From NCBI GenBank assembly GCA_965227535.1, contig OZ245761.1, positions 1,364,001-1,428,000 on the forward strand: DNA of 64,000 nt. The letters run 5' to 3'. Positions 50,082-60,078 of this stretch are shown here, one piece after another; within the stretch, counting starts at the first letter, position 1, and each line of letters opens with the position of its first letter. A program made the position numbers and the translations under genes. This DNA comes from SZUA-430 sp965227535 (lineage in GTDB: Bacteria > Pseudomonadota > Alphaproteobacteria > Micropepsales > Micropepsaceae). The notes beneath the pieces are model-generated. The model was not told the DNA's origin, ran no database searches, and worked only from the letters and a program-made list of their open reading frames with translations.

Positions 50082-52097
50082 ATGCGCTTTGCATTCGCAC
50101 TGGCTGCAACAATTGCACTCGCCTTCACACCAGCGGCGCAAGCCGAACCGCTTCAAACATCGCCGCTGCCGATCGAACCGATCGCCGAGCACCCGGCGCT
50201 GAACGGGCTCGTCCTTTCGCCCGACGGCAAGCACATGGCGGGCCTCGTCGGGACAAACCAGCAGAAGTGGCCGGTCATCTCCATCTGGGACGTCGAGAAC
50301 CTCTCGAAGCCGCCGATTTGGATCCCGTCGAAGACCATGCGTCCGCGCAACGTTCAGTTCCTCGGTAGTGATCATCTCATTTTCTTCGCCGATCAGCCGT
50401 TCACCTATGGTGCGACGAAGACCTTCACTGTCCAAGCGTGGGTCACCGACCTGCAAGGCAAGGACATCACCAACCCCTTCGCGGCCAAAGGCACGCTGTC
50501 GGACACGGCCAAAGATGTGGAACGCTTCGGCTTCAATTTTAGCGTCTTCCAAGACGGCAGCATCGCCAGCCCCAAGCGCTACTTGATCGAGCGCCAGAAC
50601 ATCGAACTCGGCACGACGGAGATGCTGGCGCTCGACGTCGACACGATGAAGGTCGAGCGCGCGGCGCGCGCGGCAAACGATGAAGGCTTCATCTTGGCCG
50701 ACATCCGAGACGGCGAACTGATGGTCAAGCAGCGCCTCCGCTCGACCGGATCGGGCTGGACGGTCGTGCGTGAAGTACGCAATCGCGCCTCGAACTCATG
50801 GGAAGAACATCCCGAGCTCAGCTATCCGATCAAAGAGCGACTGACGATCCAACCGCTGGGCTTCTTCGACTCTGATCCGAACAAGCTCTACGTCTCCAGC
50901 AACCGCGGTACGAACTTCGCGCAGATCAGGATCTACGACATCGCCTCGCGCACGTGGGAGCCAGAACCTGCCTTCGCGTCCCCGGATTTCGACATCAGCG
51001 ACGTTGCCGGTCTCTATGACCGCGAAGCGAAGACGATGGGTGGCGCCGCCGCCTATACGATCGAAGGTCCGGCTCGCAAAGTGGTGTTCGTCGACGACTA
51101 CTGGCAGCCGATCCAGAAGACGCTCGACAACCAGTTCCGCGGCAACAATGTCACGATCACCAGCCGCAACAAGCGTCTCGGCCGTGCCATCGTCACCGTA
51201 TCGGGTCCGCGCCAGCCGCCGGTTTACTTCCTCCTGCTCAACGGCAAGGAACTGAAGCAACTCGGCAAGTCGCGGCCGACCATGAACGAGAAGACCTTCG
51301 GCGATACGAAGTACATCACGTACAAAGCGCGCGACGGCATGACGATTCCGGGCCTGCTCACACTTCCGGCCGGCTACGACAAAGCCAAACACGGTCCGAT
51401 CCCGGCGATCATTCATCCGCACGGCGGCCCCTGGGCGCGTGACTACATCACGTGGGACCAAAGCGGCTGGACGCAGTTCCTGACGACGCGCGGTTACGCC
51501 GTTCTGCAACCGCAGTATCGCGGCTCCGATGGTTGGGGCATGGCGCTGTGGAAGGCCGGCGATAAGGAGTGGGGCCAGAAGATGCAGGACGATAAGGACG
51601 ACGGCGCCGCCTGGCTGGTCCAGCAAGGCATCGCCGACCCGAAGCGTATGGCCATCTTCGGCTATTCCTATGGCGGCTTCGCGGCCGTTGCTGCATCCGT
51701 TCGTCCGAACAGCCCGTACCAGTGCGCCATCGCCGGCGCGCCGGTCGCGGACTTGCAGCGTCTGGGTAACCTGTGGGGCGCAAACCGCATTCAACGTGAA
51801 CTTCAGGGCTGGACGGTGACCGGCATGGACCCGATCCAGAACGTCTCGAAGGGCAGCATCCCAATTATGCTCTACCACGGCGACCGCGACCGTCAGGCCG
51901 ACACCGTGCACAGCGAACTCTTCTACGCCGCCATGAAGAGCGCCGGCAAAGACGTCGAGTATCACGAGATCAAAGACATGTGGCACCAACTGCCGTGGTG
52001 GCCGGAATGGCATCGCGAAACGCTGGGCTATATCGAGTCTTATCTCGCCGGCCCAAAATGCTTCGGCAACAAAATAACGGTCACGGCCCCTAAATGA
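50082..52097 (+). CDS. S9-family (prolyl oligopeptidase-like) peptidase, exported
   Basis: A 671-residue protein with ATG 50082 after CGAGG and signal peptide MRFAFALAATIALAFTPAAQA. The first half is a WD40-like beta-propeller (LSPDGKHMAGLVGTNQQKW and similar blades). The C-terminal alpha/beta hydrolase has nucleophile Ser about residue 529 in FGYSYGGFAAV, Asp about 603 in YHGDRDRQAD and His about 635 in MWHQLPWWPEW. It should cleave short peptides in the periplasm. It is followed by a near-identical-hairpin terminator and a paralogue. The divergent TonB receptor suggests peptide uptake. Confidence 0.9.
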   Translation: MRFAFALAATIALAFTPAAQAEPLQTSPLPIEPIAEHPALNGLVLSPDGKHMAGLVGTNQQKWPVISIWDVENLSKPPIWIPSKTMRPRNVQFLGSDHLIFFADQPFTYGATKTFTVQAWVTDLQGKDITNPFAAKGTLSDTAKDVERFGFNFSVFQDGSIASPKRYLIERQNIELGTTEMLALDVDTMKVERAARAANDEGFILADIRDGELMVKQRLRSTGSGWTVVREVRNRASNSWEEHPELSYPIKERLTIQPLGFFDSDPNKLYVSSNRGTNFAQIRIYDIASRTWEPEPAFASPDFDISDVAGLYDREAKTMGGAAAYTIEGPARKVVFVDDYWQPIQKTLDNQFRGNNVTITSRNKRLGRAIVTVSGPRQPPVYFLLLNGKELKQLGKSRPTMNEKTFGDTKYITYKARDGMTIPGLLTLPAGYDKAKHGPIPAIIHPHGGPWARDYITWDQSGWTQFLTTRGYAVLQPQYRGSDGWGMALWKAGDKEWGQKMQDDKDDGAAWLVQQGIADPKRMAIFGYSYGGFAAVAASVRPNSPYQCAIAGAPVADLQRLGNLWGANRIQRELQGWTVTGMDPIQNVSKGSIPIMLYHGDRDRQADTVHSELFYAAMKSAGKDVEYHEIKDMWHQLPWWPEWHRETLGYIESYLAGPKCFGNKITVTAPK

Positions 52098-52102
52098 TCC
52101 CG

Positions 52103-52136
52103 CGGCCCCGGATGAAAATCCGGGGCCGTTTCTCAT
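52103..52136 (+). terminator. intrinsic terminator
   Basis: CGGCCCCGGAT (52103-52113) pairs with ATCCGGGGCCG (52118-52128) around GAAA, followed by TTTCTCATTT. It closes the first S9 gene, so the second needs its own promoter. Confidence 0.85.
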
Positions 52137-52310
52137 TTAGCCCGGACATTTCATTATGTCCCCATATTAGTCTCCCGCCGTTGCAGAAGAACTAAAACCT
52201 CCCGCCCGAATGTTGCGAAAAACGCAATAACGCAATCGCGAATTGACCACGCACAAACCGTTGTGCGAACGGCTTGACTCGATCGCAAAAGCGGTTGGGG
52301 GAAAGCAAGC

Positions 52311-54329
52311 ATGCGCTCGACATTCGCAACAATCATCATGGCGTTCGCTTACGCCTTAACGTCGGCATTCGCCGCCGAACCGCTCGCCACAACGCCGCTG
52401 CCGATCGAAGCAATCGCGCCGAATCCGGCGATACAGGGCGCCACGCTGTCGCCCGACGGCAAGCACGTCGCCGCGCTGGTGTCCTTGCCCGGCCAAAAAT
52501 GGCCGATCGTATCGGTGTGGCAGGCCGACGACCTCTCCCGTCCGCCCGTCAACTCCGCGTCTAACGACATGCGCCCGCGCTCGGTCCACTTCCTGGGCAA
52601 CGACCGCATCATCATTCTCCTCGATCAACCCTTCACCGTCGGAACGCTCAAGACCTTCACCGTCCAGGCGATCGTGACGGACTGGAGGGGTGGCAAGCTT
52701 GAGCGGCCGTTCGCGACCAAGGGCACGATGTCCGACAGCGCGAAAGCCGCGGAGGCCTACGGACTGAACTTCGCTCTCTTTCAGAACGGCAGCATCCAAA
52801 ATCCCGATCGCTACCTCATCGCGCGCCAGAACTTGACCCTGGGCACTGTCGAGATTCTGGCGCTCGACACCAAGACGATGTCGATCGAACGCGTCGCCCG
52901 TACAAGCGACAGCGAAGCCTTTCTGTTGGCCGACATCCGCGACGGCCAGCTGATGGTGAAGGAAGCGCTGCGCTCAACCGGCGACGGCTGGCGCGTCGCG
53001 CGCGAAATTCGCAATCGCTCGACCGGCGCCTGGGAAGAACACCCCGACCTCGGCTACCTCATCAAACAACGCTACACGATCGCCCCGCTGGGCTTCTTCG
53101 ATCCCAATCCGAACAAGCTCTACGTCTCGACCAACCGCAACTCGAACTTCCAGCAAATCCGCATTTACGACATCGTCTCCCGCACCTGGGATCCCGAGCC
53201 CGCGTTCGCCGCGCCGAACTACGACATCTCCGACGTCGGCGCGTCGGTGGATTTCGAGAAGAAGGCCGTACTGGGCCCGGAATCCTTCACCGTCGAAGGC
53301 CCCTCGAAGCGCATTCAATATGTCGACGACGTGTGGGCGCCGATCCAAAAGGGCCTCGAAGCGCGTCTTCGCGGCCTCAACGTCGAGCTATCGGATGTCG
53401 TCACCAAGTCCCGTCGCGCCATCGTCACGGTCTCAGGCCCAACGCAGCCGCCCGTCTACTTCCTCTTCAAGGACGGTAATGAGCTGCAACAGATCGGCAA
53501 GTCTCGCCCATCAATGAACACGGCGACGTTCGCCGAGACAAAGCTCGTCGCATACAAAGCACGCGACGGCATGTCGATACCGGGTCTGCTGACGCTGCCA
53601 AAGGGATACGACAAAACACGTCACGGCCCGATCCCGCTCGTCGTCCTCCCGCACGGCGGCCCGTGGCAGCGCGACTACATCGATTGGGATCCGAGCGGCT
53701 GGACGCAGTTCCTGTCGACGCGCGGATACGCAGTCCTGCAGCCGCAATTTCGCGGCTCCAAAGGCTGGGGCATGACGCTGTGGAAAGCGGGCGACCGCGA
53801 ATGGGGCCAGAAAATGCAGGACGACAACGACGACGGTGCCGCATGGATGGTCGGCGAAGGCATCGCCGATCCAAAGCGCATCGCCATCTTCGGCTACTCC
53901 TACGGCGGCTATGCGGCGATCGCCGCGACCGTCCGCCCAAACGGCCCCTATCGTTGCGCGATCTCAGGCGCCGGCGTTTCCGATCTTCAGCGTCTCGGCA
54001 ATCTGTGGGGCGCCAGCTCGATCGCGCGCGAAGCACAAGGCTCAACCGTGGCCGGCATGAACCCGATCACGCAAGTCGACAAGGCGAGCATCCCGATCCT
54101 GCTCTTCCACGGCGACCGCGACCGCACGGCCGATACGATCCACAGCCGCGACTTCTACAGCGCCATGAAGAGCGCCGGCAAAGACGTCGAGTATTACGAG
54201 ATCAAAGACATGTGGCACCAGTTGCCGTGGTGGCCTGAATGGCATCGCGAGACGTTGGGCTACATCGACGCTTATCTCAGCGGCCCCAAATGCTTCGGCA
54301 ACACGATAACGGTCACCGCGCCGAAGTGA
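52311..54329 (+). CDS. S9-family peptidase, tandem paralogue
   Basis: A 672-residue protein with ATG 52311 after GGGGGAAAGCAAGC and signal MRSTFATIIMAFAYALTSAFA. It aligns with the preceding gene along its length: PLPIEAIAPNPAIQGATLSPDGKH, HPDLGYLIKQRYTIAPLGFFDPNPNKLY, and the end YLSGPKCFGNTITVTAPK, which differs by only a few residues. The catalytic motif FGYSYGGYAAI and the Asp and His of the triad are kept. Both copies therefore seem active, with the propeller region more diverged than the hydrolase. The pair arose by duplication that included the terminator. Confidence 0.9.
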   Translation: MRSTFATIIMAFAYALTSAFAAEPLATTPLPIEAIAPNPAIQGATLSPDGKHVAALVSLPGQKWPIVSVWQADDLSRPPVNSASNDMRPRSVHFLGNDRIIILLDQPFTVGTLKTFTVQAIVTDWRGGKLERPFATKGTMSDSAKAAEAYGLNFALFQNGSIQNPDRYLIARQNLTLGTVEILALDTKTMSIERVARTSDSEAFLLADIRDGQLMVKEALRSTGDGWRVAREIRNRSTGAWEEHPDLGYLIKQRYTIAPLGFFDPNPNKLYVSTNRNSNFQQIRIYDIVSRTWDPEPAFAAPNYDISDVGASVDFEKKAVLGPESFTVEGPSKRIQYVDDVWAPIQKGLEARLRGLNVELSDVVTKSRRAIVTVSGPTQPPVYFLFKDGNELQQIGKSRPSMNTATFAETKLVAYKARDGMSIPGLLTLPKGYDKTRHGPIPLVVLPHGGPWQRDYIDWDPSGWTQFLSTRGYAVLQPQFRGSKGWGMTLWKAGDREWGQKMQDDNDDGAAWMVGEGIADPKRIAIFGYSYGGYAAIAATVRPNGPYRCAISGAGVSDLQRLGNLWGASSIAREAQGSTVAGMNPITQVDKASIPILLFHGDRDRTADTIHSRDFYSAMKSAGKDVEYYEIKDMWHQLPWWPEWHRETLGYIDAYLSGPKCFGNTITVTAPK

Positions 54330-54334
54330 CCGCA

Positions 54335-54370
54335 ACGGCCCCGGACGAAAATCCGGGGCCGTCTTGCCTT
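54335..54370 (+). terminator. intrinsic terminator, copy of that at 52103
   Basis: ACGGCCCCGGA (54335-54345) pairs with TCCGGGGCCGT (54352-54362), with CTTGCCTT after it. Stem and loop (CGAAAA) are almost identical to the hairpin following the first S9 gene. It lies directly before the stop of the convergent TPP-enzyme gene. Confidence 0.75.
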
Positions 54371-54371
54371 A

Positions 54372-55922
54372 TCACGGCATCATCGCTTCGATCACATGCG
54401 GCCCCGGCTCGGCGAGCGCATGCTTCAACGCCTTGACGAACGTCTCGTTGTCTTCCGCCCGCACGGCGTTCGCACCCAGCGCACGCCCCATCGACGTGAA
54501 GTCGATCACCGGCTTATCGAGCGACAGCAACGAACGCGAACGCTCGCTCTGCGCCGTCGCGCCGACGCGGTCGAGTTCCATATTCAACACCGCATAGGAC
54601 TTGTTGTTCAGCAGGATCGTGATGACGTGCAGGTTCTCGCGCGCCGCCGTCCATAAACCCTGGATCGTATACATCGCGCTGCCGTCGGCCTGCAGATTGA
54701 TCACAGGCCGTCCTGGACAAGCGACCGCCGCCCCCACCGCCATCGGAATCCCGTCGCCGATCGCACCACCCGTCAGCGACAGCCAATCATGCGGCGCCGC
54801 GTTCTGCGTCGCCATATAGGCCCACAGCCCGCTGGTGATCGCTTCGTCGGAAACAATCGCGCCTTCCGGCATCAACGCCGCCAGCGCGTTGCCCACGCTC
54901 TCGACGGAAATCTTGCCGGCCGCCGGCAGCGCCGTCTCAGTGCGCGTACCGGGCACCGGAACCACCTTGGCGCCAACCTCTTCCGCGATCGCGGCCAGAA
55001 CATCGGTCACGTCGTACTCCGGCGACCACGGCGCATGCACCTTGCATTCCGGGGACAGGAAGGTCGACGGTTTGTTCGGATAGGCAAAGAACGCCACCGG
55101 CGCTTTGGTCCCGATGACGACGGCTTGACGAAACGCGCTCATCATCATCACCGCCATCTCGCCCAGATACGGCACGCGGTCCGGCCTCGCATGCCCCACC
55201 CCACGCGCCAAACGCGGCATGAACGTGTCGCAGAACAGCTTCGCGCCGGTCTTCTCCGCAATCGCAGCCGCAATCGCCAGCGGCTTCTCGAGCCCCGCAT
55301 GCCCGCCGATCAGCAACACCGCAGGTTCACCCGATTTCAAAGCCGCCGCGGCGTCACGCACCATCGCCATATCGACCGGTTTGGCCGAGGCGCGTGCCTT
55401 GCGCGCGGGCGGCGCCCCCTTCATCTCCGACCAAGCAATGTCGGCCGGCACGATCAGCGTCGAAAGCCCGCCGTTCGGCCGCATCGCGACGCTGAATGCT
55501 TCGCGCGTCTTGCCGATCGCGTCTTCGCCCGACACCGGATCGCCGATCCAATCGGAAACGGGCTTGGCGATCGAATGAATGTCGCTCTGCAGCGGCGCAT
55601 CATACTTCCGGTGATAGGTCGCATGATCGCCGACCAGATTGATCATCCGCGACTGCCCACGGCGCGCGTTGTGCAAATTCGCAAACCCGTTGCCGAGCCC
55701 CGGCCCCAGATGCAGCAACGTCGCCGCAGGCTTGCCCGCCATGCGCGCATACCCATCCGCAGCGCCGGTACACACGCCCTCGAACAGGCCCAGGATCGGT
55801 CTCAACCCACCCACGCGGTCGAAACTCGCCACCAGGTGCATCTCCGACGTGCCCGGATTGCCGAAACAGGCCTCGACGCCAAGCTCCACAAGCTCATGCA
55901 GGATCGCTTCGCTGACGTTCAT
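54372..55922 (-). CDS. thiamine-pyrophosphate enzyme (acetolactate synthase/decarboxylase-like)
   Basis: A 516-residue protein with ATG at 55920-55922 after AGGAGGACGGCCC. FEGVCTGAADGYARMAG holds the Glu that activates the cofactor, and GDGIPMAVGAAVACPGRPVINLQADGSAMYT with LLNNKSYAVLN forms the TPP/Mg site. In place of the GDG usual in this family the sequence reads ADG. The three-domain order (Pyr, central, PP) is complete. Short size and the motif context resemble benzoylformate-decarboxylase-type proteins more than ILVB acetolactate synthase, and no regulatory subunit follows. The substrate is probably a 2-oxo acid. Confidence 0.85.
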   Translation of the reverse strand: MNVSEAILHELVELGVEACFGNPGTSEMHLVASFDRVGGLRPILGLFEGVCTGAADGYARMAGKPAATLLHLGPGLGNGFANLHNARRGQSRMINLVGDHATYHRKYDAPLQSDIHSIAKPVSDWIGDPVSGEDAIGKTREAFSVAMRPNGGLSTLIVPADIAWSEMKGAPPARKARASAKPVDMAMVRDAAAALKSGEPAVLLIGGHAGLEKPLAIAAAIAEKTGAKLFCDTFMPRLARGVGHARPDRVPYLGEMAVMMMSAFRQAVVIGTKAPVAFFAYPNKPSTFLSPECKVHAPWSPEYDVTDVLAAIAEEVGAKVVPVPGTRTETALPAAGKISVESVGNALAALMPEGAIVSDEAITSGLWAYMATQNAAPHDWLSLTGGAIGDGIPMAVGAAVACPGRPVINLQADGSAMYTIQGLWTAARENLHVITILLNNKSYAVLNMELDRVGATAQSERSRSLLSLDKPVIDFTSMGRALGANAVRAEDNETFVKALKHALAEPGPHVIEAMMP

Positions 55923-56004
55923 GGGCCGTCCTCCTGATTTGTTCTTGAGGGCGGGACGATAGCGGGCCGCGGAAGCCGCGCCAATCCGCGGAATTCGCCC
56001 CCGA

Positions 56005-57351
56005 GTGGAAATCGTCGCATCCATCGCCTATGGTCTTAGCGACCTTGCGAAGGCGAATTGGGGGCGCGTCGCCGTGGCCGTAGTCAAGAAGCTGTTCCGT
56101 CTGATCCTGTTGGTGCTGTTCCTGGCGCCGATCGTCGTGCCGTTTCTGATGATCCAGCGCGACCCGCTGGTCGACGAAAGCGAAGGCGCGATCTTCGACG
56201 ACATCGGCGACGCCAAGGACGTTCTGAAACGCTTCGACCCGCGCATGATGAACACGGCGGCCGAAACAAAGGTCAGCGTCACCGCCACCGAAGTCAGCAA
56301 AGCCGTTGGCGCTGCCTTCGCGCGCTTCTCCACCGTCCGCACCAAAGTCGAAACCCGCTTCGACGGCGTCTGGCTTGGCGGCACGGCAAAGCTCCCCATC
56401 CCCGACACGTTCCTGGGCCGCTATCTGAACATCGAAGCGCTCATCGCCGAATCCGATGAAGAACTCGTCGTCTCCGAACTTTCGATCGGCTCCGTGCCCA
56501 TCCCGTCCTGGATCATCAAACCGGTGACCATCTTCGCCCTCGACTGGTTCATGGGCGACGGCAAGGGCGAGCCGGTCTACGCCAGCATCCGTTCCGTCAA
56601 AGTCAGCGGCGACCTCATCACCGTCGCCTTTCAGCCGCCGGCGAACATGGTGGCCGACATGAAAGCCGCGGCCGGCGCCGCCATCCATCTCGGCAACGCC
56701 GAAGCCGTCCGCGCCTATTACAGGGCGATCGCCGGCGTCAGCCGCCGCCAAGCGCCGACCTCGCTCGCTTCCTATATGGGCCCGCTGTTCACCGTCGCGC
56801 AGGAACGCTCGCGCACGAACTCGCCCGTCGATGAAAACCGGGCTGCGATCTTGGCGCTCGCCATGTATTTCGGCGACAACCGCTTCGAACTCCTGCTGCG
56901 CGACGTGAAGACCGGCGACATCGACGACGGCGGCTTCTCATCCGGCGAGGTGAAACTCGAACGCCGCCACGATTGGGTCCAACATTTCACGACCACCGCA
57001 GGCATCCAAGTCGCCGCCGGCAGCGGCATCTCGAACTTCATCGGCGAGGCCAAAGAAATCAGCGACGCCGACGGTCCCAGCGGTTTCTCCTTCACCGACA
57101 TCGCCGCCGACCGCGCCGGCGTCCGCTTCGCCGAGATAGCCACCCGATCAGAATCCTCCGCCCGCAAACTGCAAGCCGCATTGGCCGATGGCGCAACGGA
57201 ATCCGAATTCTTCCCGAAGGTCGGCGACCTGCCCGAAGGCCTGTCCGAGTCCGAATTCAAAGCCGGCTACGGCGACCTCGACACACCGCGCTACACGACC
57301 ATGATCGAAAAGATCGACGCGCGCATCGAAACGGTGCCGCTCTACAAATAA
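56005..57351 (+). CDS. conserved-looking membrane-anchored protein, unknown function
   Basis: A 448-residue protein; GTG 56005 gives MEIVASIAYGLSDLAKANWG, and a later GTG about 56069 is possible. One membrane helix (LFRLILLVLFLAPIVVPFLM) anchors a large periplasmic part beginning RDPLVDESEGAIFDDIGD. Near the end come ASGISNFIGEAKEISDADGP-like residues, then GFSFTDIAADRAGVRFAE and LPEGLSESEFKAGYGDLDTPRY, a pattern known from uncharacterised proteobacterial proteins of similar size. No catalytic site is seen. It lies between two unrelated leftward genes. Confidence 0.7.
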   Translation: MEIVASIAYGLSDLAKANWGRVAVAVVKKLFRLILLVLFLAPIVVPFLMIQRDPLVDESEGAIFDDIGDAKDVLKRFDPRMMNTAAETKVSVTATEVSKAVGAAFARFSTVRTKVETRFDGVWLGGTAKLPIPDTFLGRYLNIEALIAESDEELVVSELSIGSVPIPSWIIKPVTIFALDWFMGDGKGEPVYASIRSVKVSGDLITVAFQPPANMVADMKAAAGAAIHLGNAEAVRAYYRAIAGVSRRQAPTSLASYMGPLFTVAQERSRTNSPVDENRAAILALAMYFGDNRFELLLRDVKTGDIDDGGFSSGEVKLERRHDWVQHFTTTAGIQVAAGSGISNFIGEAKEISDADGPSGFSFTDIAADRAGVRFAEIATRSESSARKLQAALADGATESEFFPKVGDLPEGLSESEFKAGYGDLDTPRYTTMIEKIDARIETVPLYK

Positions 57352-57354
57352 GCG

Positions 57355-58956
57355 TCATCCTTTGGCGATCGACTCCGCCGCCCGCCGCGCCGTGATAACG
57401 CACGACAGCAAGAACGTGCCCTCCAGCGCGCGATAGCCGTGGCTGCCGCCGCCGCCAAAGCCCGCAGCTTCGCCCACCGCATAAAGCCCGGCGATCGGCT
57501 GATCGGCGGCGTTTAAAGCCCGGCTGCGCAGATCGGTGACGATCCCGCCCAGCGACTTGCGCGTCACGATTTGCTCACGGATCGCCATCAACGGCCCGCC
57601 CTTGGGATCCAGAATGCGCTGCGCCTTGGCGAGCCGCATCTTGTCCCCGCGATACCCGCGCAGATCTTCGATCAGCATGCGCTGCTCATCCGCGGCGGGA
57701 GGCTTATCCAGCGTCGCATCGAACCGCTCGATCTCGCTTTTCAACGCTGCCGCATCGATCGCAGCCGACGGCGCGAGCGCGTTCATCTTCGCCGCCAGAT
57801 CTTCAACCGTCGGCGCAACCAACACGTCGGGACAATTCCTCGACAGATCATCGACAATCCAACGATTGCCGGCCAGCATGTCGAGCACGAACCGCAACAA
57901 CTTCCGCTCGCGCAACGCCGGATTCCAATCCGCCCCCGACGCCGCCAATTCCTTGAGCGCCATCCGCCGGTTCAAAATCTGCCACGTGAACCCCAGCGGC
58001 GCCGCACACACGCGCTGCACCAGGTCATAGGTATCGAACCCCGACACCATTGGCGGCGTCAACCGCTTCCCGTGCGCGTCGGTCCACAACGCCGACTTGG
58101 GCGGCACCAGACTGACGCCATGCCCGACCCACTGCGGCCGAGGATGGCGAATGCCGGCGGCGTAGTTCCACATCCGCCCGACATTCGTGACCCGCGCGCC
58201 CGCCTGCCCCGCCGCCGTCAGCACACGCCCATCCGACCCCGGATGCGTGCCCATCAACATCGTCTCCGGCGCCTTCAGTCCTTCACCCGGCGACCACAAC
58301 CGCCGGATCTCGCCGATATCGCCACCGATCCCGCCCGCAGCGACAACCACGGCCTCCGCCGTCGCGCGAAACCCTTCGCTGCCGTTGATAACGCCGCTGC
58401 AACCCCACACGCGCCCGTTCTGCGTCTCGAACCGGTCCACGCGATGCCCGAAGCAGAGCTTCAAGCGGCCAGCCTTCAGATGTTCCTGCAACGCCGCGAT
58501 CAACCGCGTGATCAGGTGCCGGCTCGTACCCCACGTCAGATGAAAGCGCGGCACCGAGTTGCCCTGGCACACTTGTCCGCGCTCGACCCACAACACCACG
58601 GGCAACCAGCGAATGCCGAACGTCTTCAGCCAATCGTGCCCATCCGGCGTCGACCGCTCGACCAGATGCTTCGCCCAAATCTGCGGCCAGATCTCGCCGG
58701 CCTCAAACCCGGCGAACGATTTCCAATCCGCATACGCTTGCTCCGGCGTATCGACGATCTTCATCCGCCGCTGTTCGGGGCTGTCGACGAAGAACAGCCC
58801 GCCGAACGCTTCCAGCGCCGACCCGCCGAACCGCGCCTGGCCCTCGCGCTCCAAAACGACGACCGACTTGCCCGCGCGCAGCAATTCAAGCGCGCACACG
58901 ACCCCGGCGATCCCACCGCCGATGACCGCAACATCCGCTTGATAGGTATGAACCAC
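57355..58956 (-). CDS. FAD-binding dehydrogenase (fumarate reductase/ketosteroid dehydrogenase-like)
   Basis: A 533-residue flavoprotein starting with GTG at 58954-58956 (AAGGCGCGCGG upstream). ADVAVIGGGIAGVVCALELLRAGKSVVVLERE is the N-terminal Rossmann motif. VVVAAGGIGGD and, at the C-terminus, GLYAVGEAAGFGGGGSHGYRALEGTFL are the FAD-binding second and third motifs of the FAD_binding_2 family. The length and GEAAGFGGGGSHG ending match the COG3573-type predicted oxidoreductases. It follows the 2-hydroxyacid dehydrogenase gene by 10 bp on the same strand, so they are probably one operon. Confidence 0.88.
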   Translation of the reverse strand: MVHTYQADVAVIGGGIAGVVCALELLRAGKSVVVLEREGQARFGGSALEAFGGLFFVDSPEQRRMKIVDTPEQAYADWKSFAGFEAGEIWPQIWAKHLVERSTPDGHDWLKTFGIRWLPVVLWVERGQVCQGNSVPRFHLTWGTSRHLITRLIAALQEHLKAGRLKLCFGHRVDRFETQNGRVWGCSGVINGSEGFRATAEAVVVAAGGIGGDIGEIRRLWSPGEGLKAPETMLMGTHPGSDGRVLTAAGQAGARVTNVGRMWNYAAGIRHPRPQWVGHGVSLVPPKSALWTDAHGKRLTPPMVSGFDTYDLVQRVCAAPLGFTWQILNRRMALKELAASGADWNPALRERKLLRFVLDMLAGNRWIVDDLSRNCPDVLVAPTVEDLAAKMNALAPSAAIDAAALKSEIERFDATLDKPPAADEQRMLIEDLRGYRGDKMRLAKAQRILDPKGGPLMAIREQIVTRKSLGGIVTDLRSRALNAADQPIAGLYAVGEAAGFGGGGSHGYRALEGTFLLSCVITARRAAESIAKG

Positions 58957-58966
58957 CCGCGCGCCT

Positions 58967-59947
58967 TCAGAAGAACGATTCGTCGACCTCGTTGATTAGT
59001 CGCTTACCGGCCGCATAGAGCGCAAGATTGTCGAGAAACTGACGATCGCCGCGTGCAACCGTGCCGCTGCCTGTAGCCGACGTATGCGCCGTGACGCGCA
59101 CCGACTTGTGCGCCCACAGCGGACTGTCCGCGGGCAGCGGCTCTTTCTGAAACACGTCGAGGACTGCAACCGCAGGCGTCCCGCGATCGAGCGCCGCGAT
59201 CAGCGCCGCCTCATCGACCAAACCACCGCGCCCGACATTGACCAGAATACTGCCCACCTTCATCCGCTCCAAAAACAACGGCCGCACCAGATCGCGCGTC
59301 TCGTCGTTGAGCGCACAGGCCAGCACCACCACGTCCGCATCCGGCAACAACCGCGGCACGTCGGCGAGCACCGTCACCTCATCGGCCAACCCGTCCGCCT
59401 TTGCCGACCGCCGCACGCCGGTCACGCGCGCACCGAACGCTTTCGCGCGCACAGCGATCTCGCGCCCGATATTGCCATAGCCGATGATCAGCCAATGACT
59501 CTGCGACAGCTCGCGAAAACCGACGCGCCGCCATTCGCGCGCCGCCTGCGCCGTCCGATATTGCGCAATCGGATACCACTCCGCCGCCACCTGCCCCATG
59601 ACGTACTCGGCCATCGCGACCGCCTGCGCCTTGCTGTTGGTCAGGCGAATACCCTTACGCACGATGTCGCGAAACACCGGCGCCTCGATGCCGGCGTTAA
59701 ACGTCTGCACCCACTTCACTGACGGCGCACTCATCGCAACGCCGAAGAACACCGCATACTGGTTGCCCACGAACGTATCGAGGCTCGCCCACACGACCTC
59801 CGGCTGCACCACCTCCTGCGCGACCGTAGCGCCGTTGAGGCTGATCGTCCCGTCTGCGTGCACCACATAAAGTTCAAGCCCCAAGTTCATGCCTTTGAGG
59901 CTGCTCTCGACGCGTTGCAACGCACCGGAATGCAGAAGAACTTTCAT
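58967..59947 (-). CDS. D-2-hydroxyacid dehydrogenase (NAD-dependent)
   Basis: A 326-residue protein with ATG at 59945-59947. IIGYGNIGREIAVRAKAFGARV is the NAD-binding G-x-G-x-x-G motif. Catalytic Arg lies in VNVGRGGLVDE, Glu in DVFQKEPLP and His in TAHTSATG, in the order found in D-isomer dehydrogenases. The N-terminal substrate domain is short and diverged. It is the first gene of a pair with the FAD dehydrogenase and divergent from the P450 gene. Confidence 0.9.
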   Translation of the reverse strand: MKVLLHSGALQRVESSLKGMNLGLELYVVHADGTISLNGATVAQEVVQPEVVWASLDTFVGNQYAVFFGVAMSAPSVKWVQTFNAGIEAPVFRDIVRKGIRLTNSKAQAVAMAEYVMGQVAAEWYPIAQYRTAQAAREWRRVGFRELSQSHWLIIGYGNIGREIAVRAKAFGARVTGVRRSAKADGLADEVTVLADVPRLLPDADVVVLACALNDETRDLVRPLFLERMKVGSILVNVGRGGLVDEAALIAALDRGTPAVAVLDVFQKEPLPADSPLWAHKSVRVTAHTSATGSGTVARGDRQFLDNLALYAAGKRLINEVDESFF

Positions 59948-60078
59948 GATCCGTAAAATCCGTTGAAAAGCGAAGGATAACGATACTTGCCACACTTGGG
60001 GCCCAGGGGTCGACGCCCTTGCCACAACCCCGACGTTGGCGGAACATGTACGCAACAAGATATTGGAGGACGTGGCCT

